A DNA stretch of 64,000 nucleotides from Effrenium voratum (taxonomy: Eukaryota > Sar > Dinophyceae > Suessiales > Symbiodiniaceae), in assembly GCA_963377175.1 (NCBI GenBank), contig CAUJNA010003495.1, positions 467,490-531,489 of the forward strand, read 5' to 3'. Position numbers and translations under genes: made by a program. Under the pieces are notes generated by a model. That model searched no databases. It was not told where the DNA came from and saw only the letters and a list, made by a program, of their open reading frames with translations. Positions 10,331 through 21,617 of the stretch are shown piece by piece. Each line of letters begins with the position of its first letter. The first letter of the stretch is position 1.

Positions 10331-11560
10331 AGGCACATCCTTTGGGGAGCCGAAGGGAGCCGAACGCGGCTACTGCCAGATGCTGCAACGCCGGCTGCGG
10401 GGTCGTGTCTCCCGCTTGCCTCCCTGTGTCTCCCAGTCTCTGCGGTCGGATGCCAGATGCTGTGACGCCGGGTTGTCTCCCCAGTCTCTGCGGTCAGATA
10501 GATGACGCTGGCTCCGCAGCGTCACAGCATCTGGCATACCGCAGAGACTGGAGACAAGCGGGAGACACGACCCCGGAGCCGGCGTCACAGCATCTGGTAT
10601 GCGACTGCAGAGACGGGGAGACACAGAAAGAAGCGGACACCACCCCGGAGCCAGCGTCATAGCATCTGGCATCTGACAGCAGAGACACTGAAAGGCAAGA
10701 CACCGGAGCCAACCTATACCCTGAGCCGGCGTCGCAGCAGAGACTGGGAGACACAGGAAAACAAGCGGGAGACACGACCCCGGTCACAGCATCTGGGACC
10801 GGTTGTGGGGTCGTGTCTCCCGCTTGTCTCAGATGCTGTGACGCCTGTGTCCGCTTGTCTCCCTTATTCTGGATGCCAGATGCTGTGGGGGTTGTGTCTC
10901 CCGCTTGTCTCCTTGTGTCTCCTACTTTTCTGTGTCTCCTTTCTGTGCAGTCAGACGCCAGATGCTGCGACGCCGGCTGCGGGGTCGTGTCTCCCGCTTG
11001 CTGTCTCCCAGTCTCTGCGGTCCAGATGCTGTGACGCTGGCTCCGCAGCGTCACAGCATCTGGCATACCGCAGAGACTGGAGACAAGCGGGAGACACGAC
11101 CCCGGAGCCGGCGCCACTTCAGAGACGGGGAGACACAGAAAGAAGCGGGAAACACCACCCCGGAGCCAGCGTCACACTGGCATCTGACCGCAGAGACTAC
11201 CAGACACAGGAAGACAAGCGGGGCAGCGTCATAGCATCTAGCATCTGACCGCGGAGACTGGGAGACACGGGGAGACAAGCTGGAGACACGACCCCGGCAT
11301 ACCGCAGATACTGGGAGACACAGGGAGACAAGCGGGAGACACGACCCTGGAGCCAGCGTCACAGCATCTGGGAGACACAGGGAGACAAGCGGCCGCAGCC
11401 GGCGTCACAGCATCTGGCATCTGACCACAGACAGGGAGACAAGCGGCGGGAGACACGACCCTGGAGCCAGCGTCACGGCATCTGGCATCTGACCAGAGAG
11501 ACTGGGAGACAGGAAGACAAGCGGAAAACAGGACCCCGGAACCGGCGTCACACTTTCCCA
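10330..11560. repeat. Orientation-switching tandem array, unit about 80 bp
   Basis: Units contain GTCACAGCATCTGGCAT, CGCAGAGACTGGGAGACA and ACAAGCGGGAGACACGACCC. The 10380-10500 and 10800-11035 blocks are in one orientation; 10500-10800 and 11035-11545 are in the opposite one. The blocks therefore form large inverted repeats that could fold back on themselves. Confidence 0.85.
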
Positions 11561-11599
11561 TTCTCTATACCTCAAGTTAGAACCCCAATGCTTTGCTGG

Positions 11600-11880
11600 T
11601 TGGGGAATAAATATATATATATATATATTTCCAGTAGTGACAAATTCCTTTTAAAAACCAACAAGGGAAAATAAATAAATATGTATATATATATATGTGT
11701 CCAGTAGTGATAACTTCCTTTTGAAACCAGCAAGGGAAAATAAATAAATACATAAATACATTTAAAAAATACATAAACAAAAAATATTTAAATATATATA
11801 TATATATTTACATACATATATATATATATATGTGTCCAGTAGTGATAAACTCCTGTTAAAACCAACAAGAGAAAAGAATA
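11600..11880. repeat. AT-rich tandem repeat, 3 copies
   Basis: Three copies of a unit with TGTCCAGTAGTGATAA, then AAAACCAACAAG, then a TAAATA/TATATA tract; copies near 11628, 11698 and 11832. Palindromic TATATATA runs are expected to be unstable. Confidence 0.85.
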
Positions 11881-11891
11881 AAGAAAACAAC

Positions 11892-14702
11892 TTCTCCAGC
11901 CACTGAGCGTCTTGCAGCACCACCCGGGCGCGGCCGGAGACGTCCGAGACGCAGGGGTCCAGCACCGGGGAGCAGGGCGACACCGGGCCGTCGAAGGTCG
12001 GGGAGTGGGGGCTCAGGATCCCGCCCTGGTGGTCGTACTTCCGGCGCCGGTCCTCGTCGCAGAGCCTACGGAGTGATGCAGCTAGGCGACCGTTTCGGGC
12101 TTCAAAAAGGGAAACCGAGAGGAAAACATGACTTTCTGCGTCTTATTAGAAGGGAAAGCAAAGGAAGACATGACTTTCTGCACCTTCGACACACACACAC
12201 ACACACAAGTAAGACTTGCAAAGACATGCTTCTCTGTACCCACCCAACTACTCTGCCCAAAGATGTTTAGATGTTCTTGCGTTTTGCGAGCCATGGTCAA
12301 GACTCCGAATATGTGGGACATTACGGTTATGGTGGAAATCTTATCACAAATGCGTGAACTCTGCCCCATGGTGAATGCCCCCCATTGCACTTGAACAAAC
12401 CACATGCAAATTTAAGTAGCTGCCCTCGTTCCCCAAATATGGCAACTGTCAAATGACGTCTCCCACTCTGGTGGCATTCCTGAACTTGTATCGACATAGG
12501 TTCATATGACCAGATCTTCCAAGGTGAATGGCTCAAGCACTCGCACCCTCGGAATCCTCAAGGAGGGCTCCGTTCCAAAGCCGGCACCAAGTTCCCAAAG
12601 CTCTAGAGACTCTAGTGCTACCTGCCCCATTCCAGTCCGAATCTTTCTAGAAAAACCGCCGGAAACCCAGGGAAACGGATCCGGTCTTCGAAACGAGCGA
12701 CGGTTGGAAAGAATGGAAAAAGGAGTCGACCCTTGTCATGCCTTGAGCTTGCGAAAATTATCAAAAGCGCTCTCGGGACCATCTTTCTCACTCTGGTGCA
12801 AGTCAAATCCGCCGGCACCTTCCCAAAGCCTTTCATCCAGGCGACACCTCGAAGGCCTTCACCACTTTCTGCGTCTCTTCCTCGGCCACGCGCTGCTCCC
12901 GCTTGGTGGGCTGCCGGCCCAGGCGCAGCGGGAGCCGGTCCGGGTGAACGTGGAGCACCCTCTTCAGGTACGCCTTGGGGGGGGGGTCCACATGGCTTTC
13001 CCTTAAAATCACCAGAAAAAAATGGTACCCTCCAACAAAAAAAAAATGGTACCCTTCAACGCTTGGACGAAGGTGGCTGTGGCTCGAAAAACCGGTGCCG
13101 ATATGGAAATTTGGTGAGTGGAAACATGGACCTTGCTACCTTCTGAAATGGCCATGGGTCAAAATCCAATCGTACCCCCAGTAAACATCCCAATCTTCAC
13201 TAAAATAGGTTCTAAAATGGGTGGTGAATTCACCTACCCCCAAATGGGATCCCATTGGTTTTGTCCCACAGCCATTTCAACGCTTGGGCGAAGGTGATAC
13301 TTGTCTTCAGCAAGGGGAGGGCGGGCTGGGTGGAGTGAGAGGCGTGAGTGGAGTGTAACGAAATGAGCAGAGTGAGCGGAGCGAGAGGAGTGAAGTGGGC
13401 GAGGGAAACGAAGTGAATGGCAATTGAAGCGGGTAGGTGAGGTGAAGTGAGGGTGGGGTGGAGGGAATGGAGACTGGAGAGTGGAGAGCGGAGAGTGGAG
13501 TGGAGTGAGCGTGTGAGAGGAAGTGAATGAGGCGAGGCAAGTGAAGTGGGGTGAATGAATCGCATGAGGTAGGTGAGGTGAGGTGAGTGGAGCGGAAGTT
13601 GCAGTTGGTAAGGTGGGTAGGTAGAGATACGGGGTTGGGTTGTTGGTTCGCTACGGAAGATGGAAGCTGCGGAGTGGAGCGGAATGCACGTTTGAGAGAG
13701 TGAGAATGAGAATGATAATGAGAGTGAAAATGAAAGAGAAAGAAAGAAAAAGAAAAAGAGAGAGAGAGAGAAAGAGAGAAAGAGAGAAAGAGAGAAAGAG
13801 AGAAAGAGAGAAAGAGAGAAAGAGAGAAAGAGAGAAAGAGAGAAAAGAGAGAGAAAGAGAGAAAGAGAGAAAGAGAGAAAGAGAGAAAGAGAGAAAGAGA
13901 GAAAGAGAGAAAGAGAGAAAGAGAGAAAGAGAGAAAGAGAGAAAGAGAGAAAGAGAGAAAGAGAGAAAGAGAGAAAGAGAGAAAGAGAGAAAAAGAAAAA
14001 AAGAAAAAACTGAGAGAAAAAGAAAAAAAGAGACAATAAATGAGAGAATGCAAGAATGCGAGAATGCAAGAATGAAAGAATGAAAGAATGAGAGACTGCG
14101 AGAATGCGGGTGAGTGAGGTGAGTGAGGTGAGTGAGGTGAGTGAGTGGAGTGAGTGGAGTGAGTGAGGTGAGTGAGGTGAGTGAGGTGAGTGAGGTGAGT
14201 GAGGTGAGTGAGTGGAGTGAGGTGAGTGAGGTGAGTGAGTGGAGTGAGTGGAGTGAGTGAGGTGAGTGAGGTGAGTGAGGTGAGTGAGGTGAGTGAGGTG
14301 AGTGAGTGGAGTGAGTGAGCGAGTGGAGTGAGTGGAGTGGGCAAGTGAGTGCCTGCGTGCCTGAGTGCGTGAATGCATGAGTATTGTCCGCATCAAACAG
14401 GAATGTTGAAACAATCCCTTCAGGATTTCAACACCAACGCGGCTGTGTATATATATATATATATATGTTCGAACGACGCTGAAACTTCAACCTTTGACCT
14501 TCGAACATCTTTGACCCCGCGCCTGGCGCAATTTCAGGGCGTTGGCGATCCTCGGGATGCCCAGCGCCGCGTAGTGGCCATCCGGGTCCGGGTCAATCAA
14601 CACGTTCCACGGGTTGGAAAGATCCGGCCCGCGCAGACGCCAAGGCGGCGTGGACTTTCGGCGCAGCCGCCGCCGTGGTGCATAGGCACCCCACATTGAC
14701 AT
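11892..14702 (-). CDS. J-domain (DnaJ/HSP40-type) protein, N-terminal part
   Basis: Three phase-consistent exons (14702-14523, 12973-12846, 12065-11892) give a complete J domain near the N-terminus. J domains bind HSP70 and stimulate its ATPase. Helix I reads HYAALGIPRIANALKLRQ (residues 43-60), helix II and loop AYLKRVLHVHPDRLP with the essential HPD at 70-72, and the last helix FEVLCDEDRRRKYDHQGG. The loop after HPD is longer than usual (RLGRQPTKREQRVAEEE). The proposed start is the ATG at 14702, giving a basic leader MSMWGAYAPRRRLRRK; no signal peptide is visible. Donors are GC (CAG|GCGCGG), GT (GAGGT|GTCGCC) and GT (GAGAA|GTTGTT). No G/F-rich or zinc-finger region is seen, so a type III J protein is likeliest. 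The first AG before the conserved part would also allow splicing at 14654 from the upstream gene. Downstream exons are uncertain; the large exon at 6495-5176 is a candidate C-terminus. Confidence 0.8.
12637..12725 (-). repeat. Dispersed element, family C
   Basis: Contains CCGAATCTTTCTAGAAAAAC and GGAAAGAATGGAAAAAGGAG, like the better copies at 26767, 38950 and 58530. Confidence 0.6.
13073..13132 (+). repeat. Partial family H element
   Basis: GGCTGTGGCTCGAAAAACCG to GAGTGGAAACATGGACC; the right half is missing, replaced after a few bases by a family A copy. Confidence 0.6.
13147..13276 (+). repeat. Dispersed TIR element, family A (well preserved)
   Basis: ATGGCCATGGGTCAAAATCC at the left, CATTGGTTTTGTCCCACAGC at the right, with GGTGGTGAATTCACCTACCC inside. 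It lies in J-gene intron 1. Confidence 0.8.
13723..14345. repeat. Purine-rich tract: (GAGAAA)n then (GTGAG)n
   Basis: About 300 bp of GAGAAA-type repeats is followed by about 245 bp of GTGAG/GGTGA/GTGGA repeats. Nearly all purine on the plus strand. Sits in J-gene intron 1. The large reading frames here (poly-Ser/Leu, poly-Lys/Glu) are artefacts. Confidence 0.9.
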
Positions 14703-14954
14703 GGCTCTCAATCAAGGCAATGCATCTGAATTTACCACTCCCATGTTGGTGCGGAATACGTCTTGTATATGACGCATTGGTTCTTTTATTATCAAATAAA
14801 GGCAAGAGGTACAGTCATCGCCATGTCTTGCTGTAAGCACACATTCGTCGCTTGGATGAGATGAGACGCTGAACAAAAAACACCCAAACAGCTACGACAG
14901 AGCCCGCAGTCAGCAATCGTCGGATGGTGTCGCCTGGCAGCTGAAGAAACATCC

Positions 14955-15062
14955 GCCTCCCCTGCTGAAAGTTTAACTCTCGGTGTTTTAATGGAAAACC
15001 CATGAGTCGGCAAAAAGTTAGTGTCCTAACATCCAAGCAAACTGCACCAAAGAAACGCATCG
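14955..15062 (+). repeat. Dispersed element, family G
   Basis: Shares the order GAAAGTTTAACTC, GGAAAACC, GGCAAAAAG, ACATCCAAGCAA with the copy at 26312-26412 over roughly 100 bp. Confidence 0.55.
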
Positions 15063-15264
15063 CCTATGTCAAAAGGGGCCTCTGGCAGGTTCCTTCCTGG
15101 GTAGCTCGCGGGACTGCGTGCTGTGCCTCAACTTCCCGGTCCATGTGGCCGTTGCGGGAGATGGCCCAGCCTGGCCCGGAAAGCTATGGGCAAACGGCCC
15201 TGGTAGATGATGGAAACCCATCTATTTTTTAACCAACACTGCCAAAAAAGGACACCTACCTTGG

Positions 15265-15370
15265 TCTTCCAAGGACCCGCAAAACCAGGGTCCTTCTTGA
15301 TTTTGACCTTGGCTCCAAATGGAAGTTCGGCCAAAGGCCTGCTTTTCCAGGGTCCGGGAAGATCAAGGTT
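15265..15370 (+). repeat. Dispersed TIR element, family B (best copy)
   Basis: Starts CCTTGGTCTTCCAAGG, ends CGGGAAGATCAAGGT, and carries GGCTCCAAATGGAAGTTCGG inside. The terminal inverted repeat is about 14 bp. Confidence 0.8.
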
Positions 15371-15524
15371 TAGATTCACTTGTCACATCAATAGCGAACA
15401 TGTCGGACTGACAGCAAGCAAGTCGCGGTGGCAGTTTCAGCGGCGGGCAAGCTGCCAGGCAGCCGTCTCAAGATCCATGAATCTTTTCGTAGCTTGGGGC
15501 CCTCCAACATCATCTTTAACCAAC

Positions 15525-15650
15525 ATGGGTGTGGGTCAAAATTTTCAACCACCAGGAATTGGACCGCAGGTTTTAGTCCTGGGTTCCATTTACCGGGGCA
15601 ACCCATTTTGGGGTGACCCCATGTTTGACCCGCCACTTGGATCCCCATCC
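15525..15650 (-). repeat. Dispersed element, family H
   Basis: GGGTGTGGGTCAAAATTTTC at one end; GACCGCAGGTTTTAGTCC and GGCAACCCATTTTGGGG inside. Confidence 0.7.
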
Positions 15651-15704
15651 CGGCCAAGCCAAAAACCTGCCCTACCACCCGGCGTCGCCATGTCAAGCGA
15701 GCGC

Positions 15705-18602
15705 CGGGAAGGCGCGTGACGAAGCGGAACTGGTCCTTCGGGAAGTTCCGGCAGTACCGCAGCTCCTGAGGAGCTCTGAGGGCTTGACGCTTTGGGCGGT
15801 TAAGACGCTTCGATTTTGGTGTCAGGGTTGTCGGCTGAACTCTTTTTCATCCTGGTTAGGTACTAAAACTAGGTGTTTTTTTCAACTTAGGTGTCCATAT
15901 GCCCCCCTCTCCAAAAAAAAGGCGCCAAAAAGACAGGATCACAAAACCAAACTGGCGGCCGGCCATTCACCGAACCGGGGATAAATCAGTGGCGCGCCAC
16001 TGGAGGACCGACCACAAATTCCAAATAATTCGAGGCACCTTGTATCTTTTCAAGGTTGGACCCACTAGAGTGAGTGGGTTTTCCTCTTGGTTTCCCTTTA
16101 AAGCCACCAAAGGAGAGCGCACCCGCAAAACGAGGATCCGCCCCCGCTTCAGAAACTCTGACACTCTCCGGCAAATGAACATCTGAGCGGATGTTTGTTG
16201 CAAGCACCCCGGTTTCAGAAAACGAGGCACGCGAAACGACCAGCCGGGCCGGGCCTCTAGCCACTGAATTCCGGCAGTCATCAATGAACCAAGAACCAGG
16301 TTTGTCCGCTCGGTTTTGAAAGAGAAATTCTGGACCTCCCTTCACATGCGCCAACTGACCATTCACTGAAATGGTTTTGTCACTTGCTCATGGGAAAATC
16401 GGGCTTCCTACCAAATCTGCAGCCGCAAAGGGTACCGCTGTTTCATTTCAAGGGGGCCGTACCCATGGTTGAAACCGACCCATACTGCGAGTAAACGAAA
16501 TCCGATTCGCACCACTTGGGACAGATGCAACCATCTACAAATGAGATAAGCCACCAATCCTACCTGGCAGGATTTGGTCCACCCACAGTGAGGTCAGGAT
16601 TTGGGGCGCTTCCTTTATAGAAGACACTCGTGCGAAGTGGAGTTTGCCCATCCACACGAGACGTCTCTGGTGCTCCAGCATCTTGGGCAGCGCAGGGTCT
16701 GTGACATCGGCGCCTCTAGGCGCTCGTCGCTGGCGCATGGATGTGTCTGCTTGGTCCCTTTGTAATTTGTTTCGGGGGCTCATGGAGGCGCCACATGGAG
16801 TCAACTGCTTGCACCTTTCTGTTTCAAGGGAACTCCTTGGGAAAAAGTTCTCAAAAGCTGGATACAGCAGAAAGGCACCCATGGCCGAGGTGGTCGCTTA
16901 ATGGGCCCTGGGTGTGACAAACCAAGAGTCGTGTGCCCAGTCGCTGCCGCCTAGGCCTCTCTTGGGAAAACATGCCTCCAACATGCCCTTGATCTTCCAA
17001 AACCCTGGAAAAGCAGGGTTTGGCCGAACTTCCATTTGGAGCCAAGATCAAAATCAACAAAAGACCCTTGGAAGACCAAGGTGGAGTCCAGTTTGGCATC
17101 AACTGACCCAGGCCGAACGGTTCAAAGGTCTCACATGCCTTCGCTGTTCTCTTGAGCTGCACATCCAAAATCGATCGGGCCACCGGGGTGTGGCTCAGGA
17201 ATCGGGCCACCCAAGACGGAAACCATGGCAAGTGTACCAAAAAAGAGACTGGGCCGTCCTCAGATCCATCACTTTTCCGGGGCGACATGGACGCCCCCGC
17301 TAAACCCAGCAAAAACCCTCCAACCAATTCCTCAGGCGCCGGAGGATCGATCCGCCGGTTGAGCCGCGAAAACGGCGACACCGCGGAACGTCGGCCACGA
17401 CCAAACCCCGCTGGCCTGAGCGGGGCGCCGCGCCGCCCTCCGGCAGGTACCTCGTCGGAGGGGGGAGTTCCATCGAAACGATCGCCGGAGGCGTGGATCG
17501 AAACAAATCAATCTGGTGTTGCTCTGGGCATTGGGGGAGTTCCACGACCGGACCCAAAAAAAAGTGGGACGGAAGTTTGCTCACTTGGAGAAACAAATGA
17601 GCCACGGGCACAATTGGGCATGTCCTTGCATAGAGCAATCAAAGCAATCAAAGCCTCGCAGTGGTGGGCCTTCTTTGTAACGGTGTCAGCTATTTCCGGA
17701 TCTTCGCCGCTGGTGACCGCCTCCACCCAGCATCTTTGGGGCCCCGGCAGCACCGCGGAGCAGACCTGGGAGGATTCAACCGGCGGTCCTTTTAATGAAG
17801 GGGGTACCAAATCCAAAAGCCGAGCTACCCATTTTTTTCGAGCAAACAAAGGACCATGTCTGCAAGACGAAATAAACGACACCAACACAAAGACGGGATG
17901 ACCAAGGGGGGGCCCCTTTTTGGTGCGATTTCCAAAGCAAAAGGAAACGGTTCCTTGCCATCTGGGCAATCCTAATCTTGCTGGTTCGATAGGGAATGAC
18001 CGTTCCGGGTGATGAGAAAATTCACAGGTTGTGGGGATTCCCCAATCAAGGAAAAGCCAAATCGATCGATCTTCTCAAATCAGGGTCCTTCCCATTCTCA
18101 TTCCCTGCTTCTCTCCAACCTTGGGGTTCCGCAAAAAGCCCATGTTGCTGCTCCCCAAAATGTCCTCACAACCCAGCTTGGATTGCTCCAGTCGGGTTGG
18201 AAAGTCAGAGCTCGAGCATCCCGCGCTCCGCCTCCGATTCGCCTCCCGCCGGATTCGCCTCGCCTCAAGGCCGTAGTACCGGAGGTGGCAGACCCCGTGG
18301 GCCTTGAGGCTCTGGCCCGCCAGCGCCTGCGGACGAATCGGCGGTCTGCGATGAGATCAGAACACGGAGGAAATGGTTGCAGATGAGGACCCCCTTAGAA
18401 GTAACCACGGAGGAAATGGTTGCAGAGGATCCCCTTAGTAGGCAACAACGTATAAAAAAAAATAAAAAAAAAATAAAAAAAAAAATAAAAAAAATCAAGG
18501 TCGCGCGAACGGACTTCCCGCGCGCTCATCCTCTGTCTATGCGCTGGCCGATGCCCGCGCCTTTGAGTCTGCGAACTCGTAGCTGCCCACGGTGATGGAC
18601 GC
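15705..18602 (-). CDS. Unrecognised protein, five phase-consistent exons
   Basis: Exons 18602-18561, 18326-18264, 17415-17382, 16698-16634 and 15765-15705 join without breaking phase. They read ASITVGSYEFADSK, ALAGQSLKAHGVCHLRYYGLE (21 residues split here as ALAGQSLKAH and GVCHLRYYGLE), ASGVWSWPTFR, DPALPKMLEHQRRLVWMGKL-HF, and ELRYCRNFPKDQF-RFVTRLPG. Donors are GC except for a GT after CGCG at 17382; acceptors are mostly AG|G. The split Asp codon between exons 3 and 4 (G|AC) supports the model. I do not recognise the family. Both termini are unknown: it could continue upstream towards the glycosyltransferase, or downstream through an in-phase junction to 14654 in the J-domain gene. Family B and F elements lie in the introns. 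Confidence 0.5.
16492..16612 (+). repeat. Dispersed element, family F
   Basis: Shares GATTCGCACCACTTGGGACA, GGCAGGATTTGGTCCACCCA and GAGGTCAGGATTT with the copy at 19262-19390. Confidence 0.7.
16984..17082 (-). repeat. Dispersed TIR element, family B
   Basis: CCTTGATCTTCCAAAACCC at the left and TTGGAAGACCAAGGT at the right, with CCGAACTTCCATTTGGAGCC inside; opposite orientation to the copy at 15265. Confidence 0.8.
18440..18498. repeat. A-rich (A)nT tract
   Basis: Runs of A separated by single T. On the minus strand this forms a pyrimidine tract of the kind found before acceptors. Confidence 0.8.
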
Positions 18603-19261
18603 CTTCAGGGGACAGCCTACCGAGTCCCCTTGAGGGGAGCAAACAGCCCGAGCATTGCGAGAAACACCCTGTCCAGTGCCAAGTCTGTTCGCACCCCTAT
18701 GGACCCATGGACTCGTGCGGAGTAGCATCTCCGGCATTGCAACTTTCCCATGTCTGCCCATCGGAACGTCGGGGTTTCCCTAATGCCTGCAACCAGAACC
18801 ACTCCAGGCAAGAGCCCCATACCTGTTGAGGAAACACTCTACCTTCCGTGGCCCCTGAGGTGTGCAACGTTGTGGGCACAACTCCGCTCCTACAACAAAT
18901 GCAGCTGCCGGAATGGGAATGCTCGGCCATTAAAGTTGTCTGAAAGCGTCCCCTGACCGTCCTGGTTGTGAATCGCACACCAATGCTGGGGTAAAACCAA
19001 TATGTGCCCTCTCCGAATCATCCGGTCGTCCAATGGGCACACAAACATGAACTGAACCACAAGGTGCATCATATGGCATCCAAAGGTTGATCCCCCGTCC
19101 CAAAAACCGCCTGCGGAGGGGGGAAAAAAACACGCAGCAGCCACCCCCATTTCGTGTTTTTCCCGTTTTTGTCCCCTGTTTTTTTCAGGTGTTTGGCCCT
19201 TTCGGAACAAAGAAGGATGGTCTGAAAGAGTGTGTCAATCAATAATCTTCCGTTTGCTTGC

Positions 19262-19390
19262 TGATACTGTACATGGACGAAATTCGATTCGCACCACTTG
19301 GGACAAATAAAACCTGATTTAATGGGGTAAACCACCTACCAACTGGCAAGATTTGGTCCACCCACAAAATCGAGGTCAGGATTTTGGGTG
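19262..19390 (+). repeat. Dispersed element, family F
   Basis: ATTCGATTCGCACCACTTGG, then GGCAAGATTTGGTCCACCCA and GAGGTCAGGATTTTGGG, co-linear with 16492-16612. Confidence 0.7.
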
Positions 19391-20154
19391 CTTCCTTGGC
19401 CAATCCGAGTCGAGGGTTGTCGGCAGACTCTCGTTCCGAGCGCCGGTCCGGCGCCGGCGCCGGCTCCGTGACATCTGGCGCGGAGCGGGAAACGGCCAAC
19501 GGCGCCCTTTCGTTTCGTTGCCCCAAACTTTGGATTGGAGCAAAAGACCTGATGAAACCTTCAGGACACAGTCTCTTTTGCACCGCAACTCACCGCAACT
19601 TACCCAAACCCCATCCTCAAAATACCTCCTCAAAGTACCCCAGACCCCTCAAACCCCATCCTCAAACCCCTTCCTCGAAATCCCCACCTCCGTCTTTGGC
19701 GCTCCAAGCCCTTGGGGTCCCGTGCCTAAGCCTGCGCTGGCGAAGGCGTCGGCAGTGCTCGACCTCGGGCTCACAGCTCTTGCCCGTGTTCAACCGATGC
19801 ACGGCGAGACGGGTGGAAAAACATGTCCTTGTTTCCTTTTTGTGGTGTGTTTGTTTCTTGCTTCTTGTCCTTTCTGTTTGTCTTTTCTTTTTGTCTGTTC
19901 TTCTTGTCTTCTCTCTCTCTCGCTCTCTTTGTCTCTTGTTTTGTCCTCTCTCTTCTTTTCGATGCTACCCTACCCTTTTATGGTGGGTTCAAGGAAAACC
20001 AATCGGCACACCAGCTGCGCCATTTTGGGGTCCCGGCCCACATATCTTCCTGTAAGACAAAAAGCGACGGGCCACCCAGCACGCGTCAGCTTCGACTTCG
20101 CTGCCAGGCGGCTTCGAAGGGAACAGGGCGCTGGCGAAAGTCGTCAGCCTGCAC

Positions 20155-20205
20155 TCGGCACTCGGCACTCGGCACTCGGCACTCGGCACTCGGCACTTGT
20201 TTTCA
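20155..20205. repeat. 7-bp minisatellite (GGCACTC)n
   Basis: About six perfect heptamers. Seven bases per unit would read through all three frames, so it is not a protein repeat. Confidence 0.85.
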
Positions 20206-20209
20206 AAGC

Positions 20210-21171
20210 CTCGTGCGATCGATCGCACCGAAAAAACGCGAGATGAAACACGCAGAGTTGAAAACACCCAGACATGTTTCAGGCCAAATAGACCCAATAG
20301 ACCAATGGTTGCAGCTTGAAAATAACAGATTGCTTGCTTTCAGGATGAAAGGCAACAAAAACCTTGAGCCCACCCTCCACCCATCGCCTCGCCTCTGGGA
20401 TCGCTCCTGCCAGAATTGGCGCGCACGGGAATCGGGGAAGAACACCGGTGCAATCTGCCGAGTGACGCTCAAAGCTACGTGAAGTGAAGTCGAACAATTG
20501 AAGGCGCTCCGTGAAAGTCAACAAGACCCCCTCCACAGCACCTCTGTCGAACACGCCCAATCCACCTGACAGCTCGCTCGCGCCACTTTCACCGCAGCAT
20601 CTTCTGAGTCTGTATGCGGGCTTCATCGAAACGGTCGAAGAGGTCAAGGATCGGCTGGACTGGATACCTCGCCATTTCTCGTTTTGGGTTGGCAAACCCC
20701 ATGACAACTCCAAGGTCCTCGGTTTTTAGATGCCGCGGGCCCCCTCCGCGCCTTTGCACTGTGAGATTCGCCAAGAAGGGGCAACTCCGCGACAGCTCTT
20801 CCAAAGACAGCAGCCACAGCCACTTGCCTGCGCCATTTCCTTAAGCGAAAAGTCTCCGATCCCCACACGACCAAAAAAACAAAGCAAAAGGCAACATGAA
20901 AAATGGGGTGCAGCGTCTGACCCGTCAAGCCTTGGAGCTTGCGTTTCTGTTGCCTAAGGCATCTATGGAAGTCAAAGGATCCGTGCCAAGTGATCGGAAG
21001 CTTGTCCTTCCGCCACAAGGCGCAACCAGCAATCCGGTAGTTGCCGTAGAAAACCTCGTGAAGGCGCCGGAAGCTGTCACTGACCTGGGAGGCAAATGGA
21101 GCCACGAGCGGCCTAGGAGCCTTCGAACACACACACACACAAACAAACACCTGTGGCAAGCCGCGAAACAC
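20210..21171 (-). other. Open-frame-rich segment, no gene assigned
   Basis: Several overlapping minus frames stay open (SFRRLHEVFYGNYRIAGCAL near 21050; FANPKREMARYPVQPILDLF near 20670; RQIAPVFFPDSRARQFWQER near 20440). They show no bounding splice pattern and weak GC3 bias. The peptides look protein-like, but no family is recognised. It could be an old element gene or undetected exons downstream of the glycosyltransferase. Confidence 0.3.
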
Positions 21172-21617
21172 AAAACCTGCCCAGCTATCACAACCCTCCT
21201 GTACCTCCCTTTTGAACTTCTAAAAAACTGGAGCCAAAGTGCGACTCTGCAACCCCGAAACCACAGGAAACCTCGCGACCGAGCGACTGTACAACATGGC
21301 TGCATGCTACATCGCGGCCGCCAGCCGTCGTGACAGGCCACCGCCTCCACCTCTACCTAAGTCGCGCCAAACAAAAACAAAAGCAATCCAAAGGAGCCAG
21401 CGGCAGACTCGATATCCTTTCCGCACACTAAAAGGGGGGCACTTCTCTGATTACACTCCGGATATGGATATCTACGCTCCGGATGAATCCGACGTTCACG
21501 ACGGATTCTGTTCGGCGGCCTTTTGGGCTTGCAACTTCGCGTCAACTTTGGCGGTGGAAATGGCCTCGGCCCAAGAAAAACGCTCCAGCGAGCGCCGAAT
21601 CGGACGATCCCAGCGGC

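Noticed and set aside
8835..11560. CRISPR-like arrangement of repeats and spacers
   Set aside because: Units are directly contiguous variants without unique spacers of constant length, and the context is eukaryotic.
13230..14414. 394- and 345-codon Ser/Leu/Phe/His-rich frames
   Set aside because: Translation of the GAGAAA and GTGAG tracts; the flanking J-domain exons show this is an intron.
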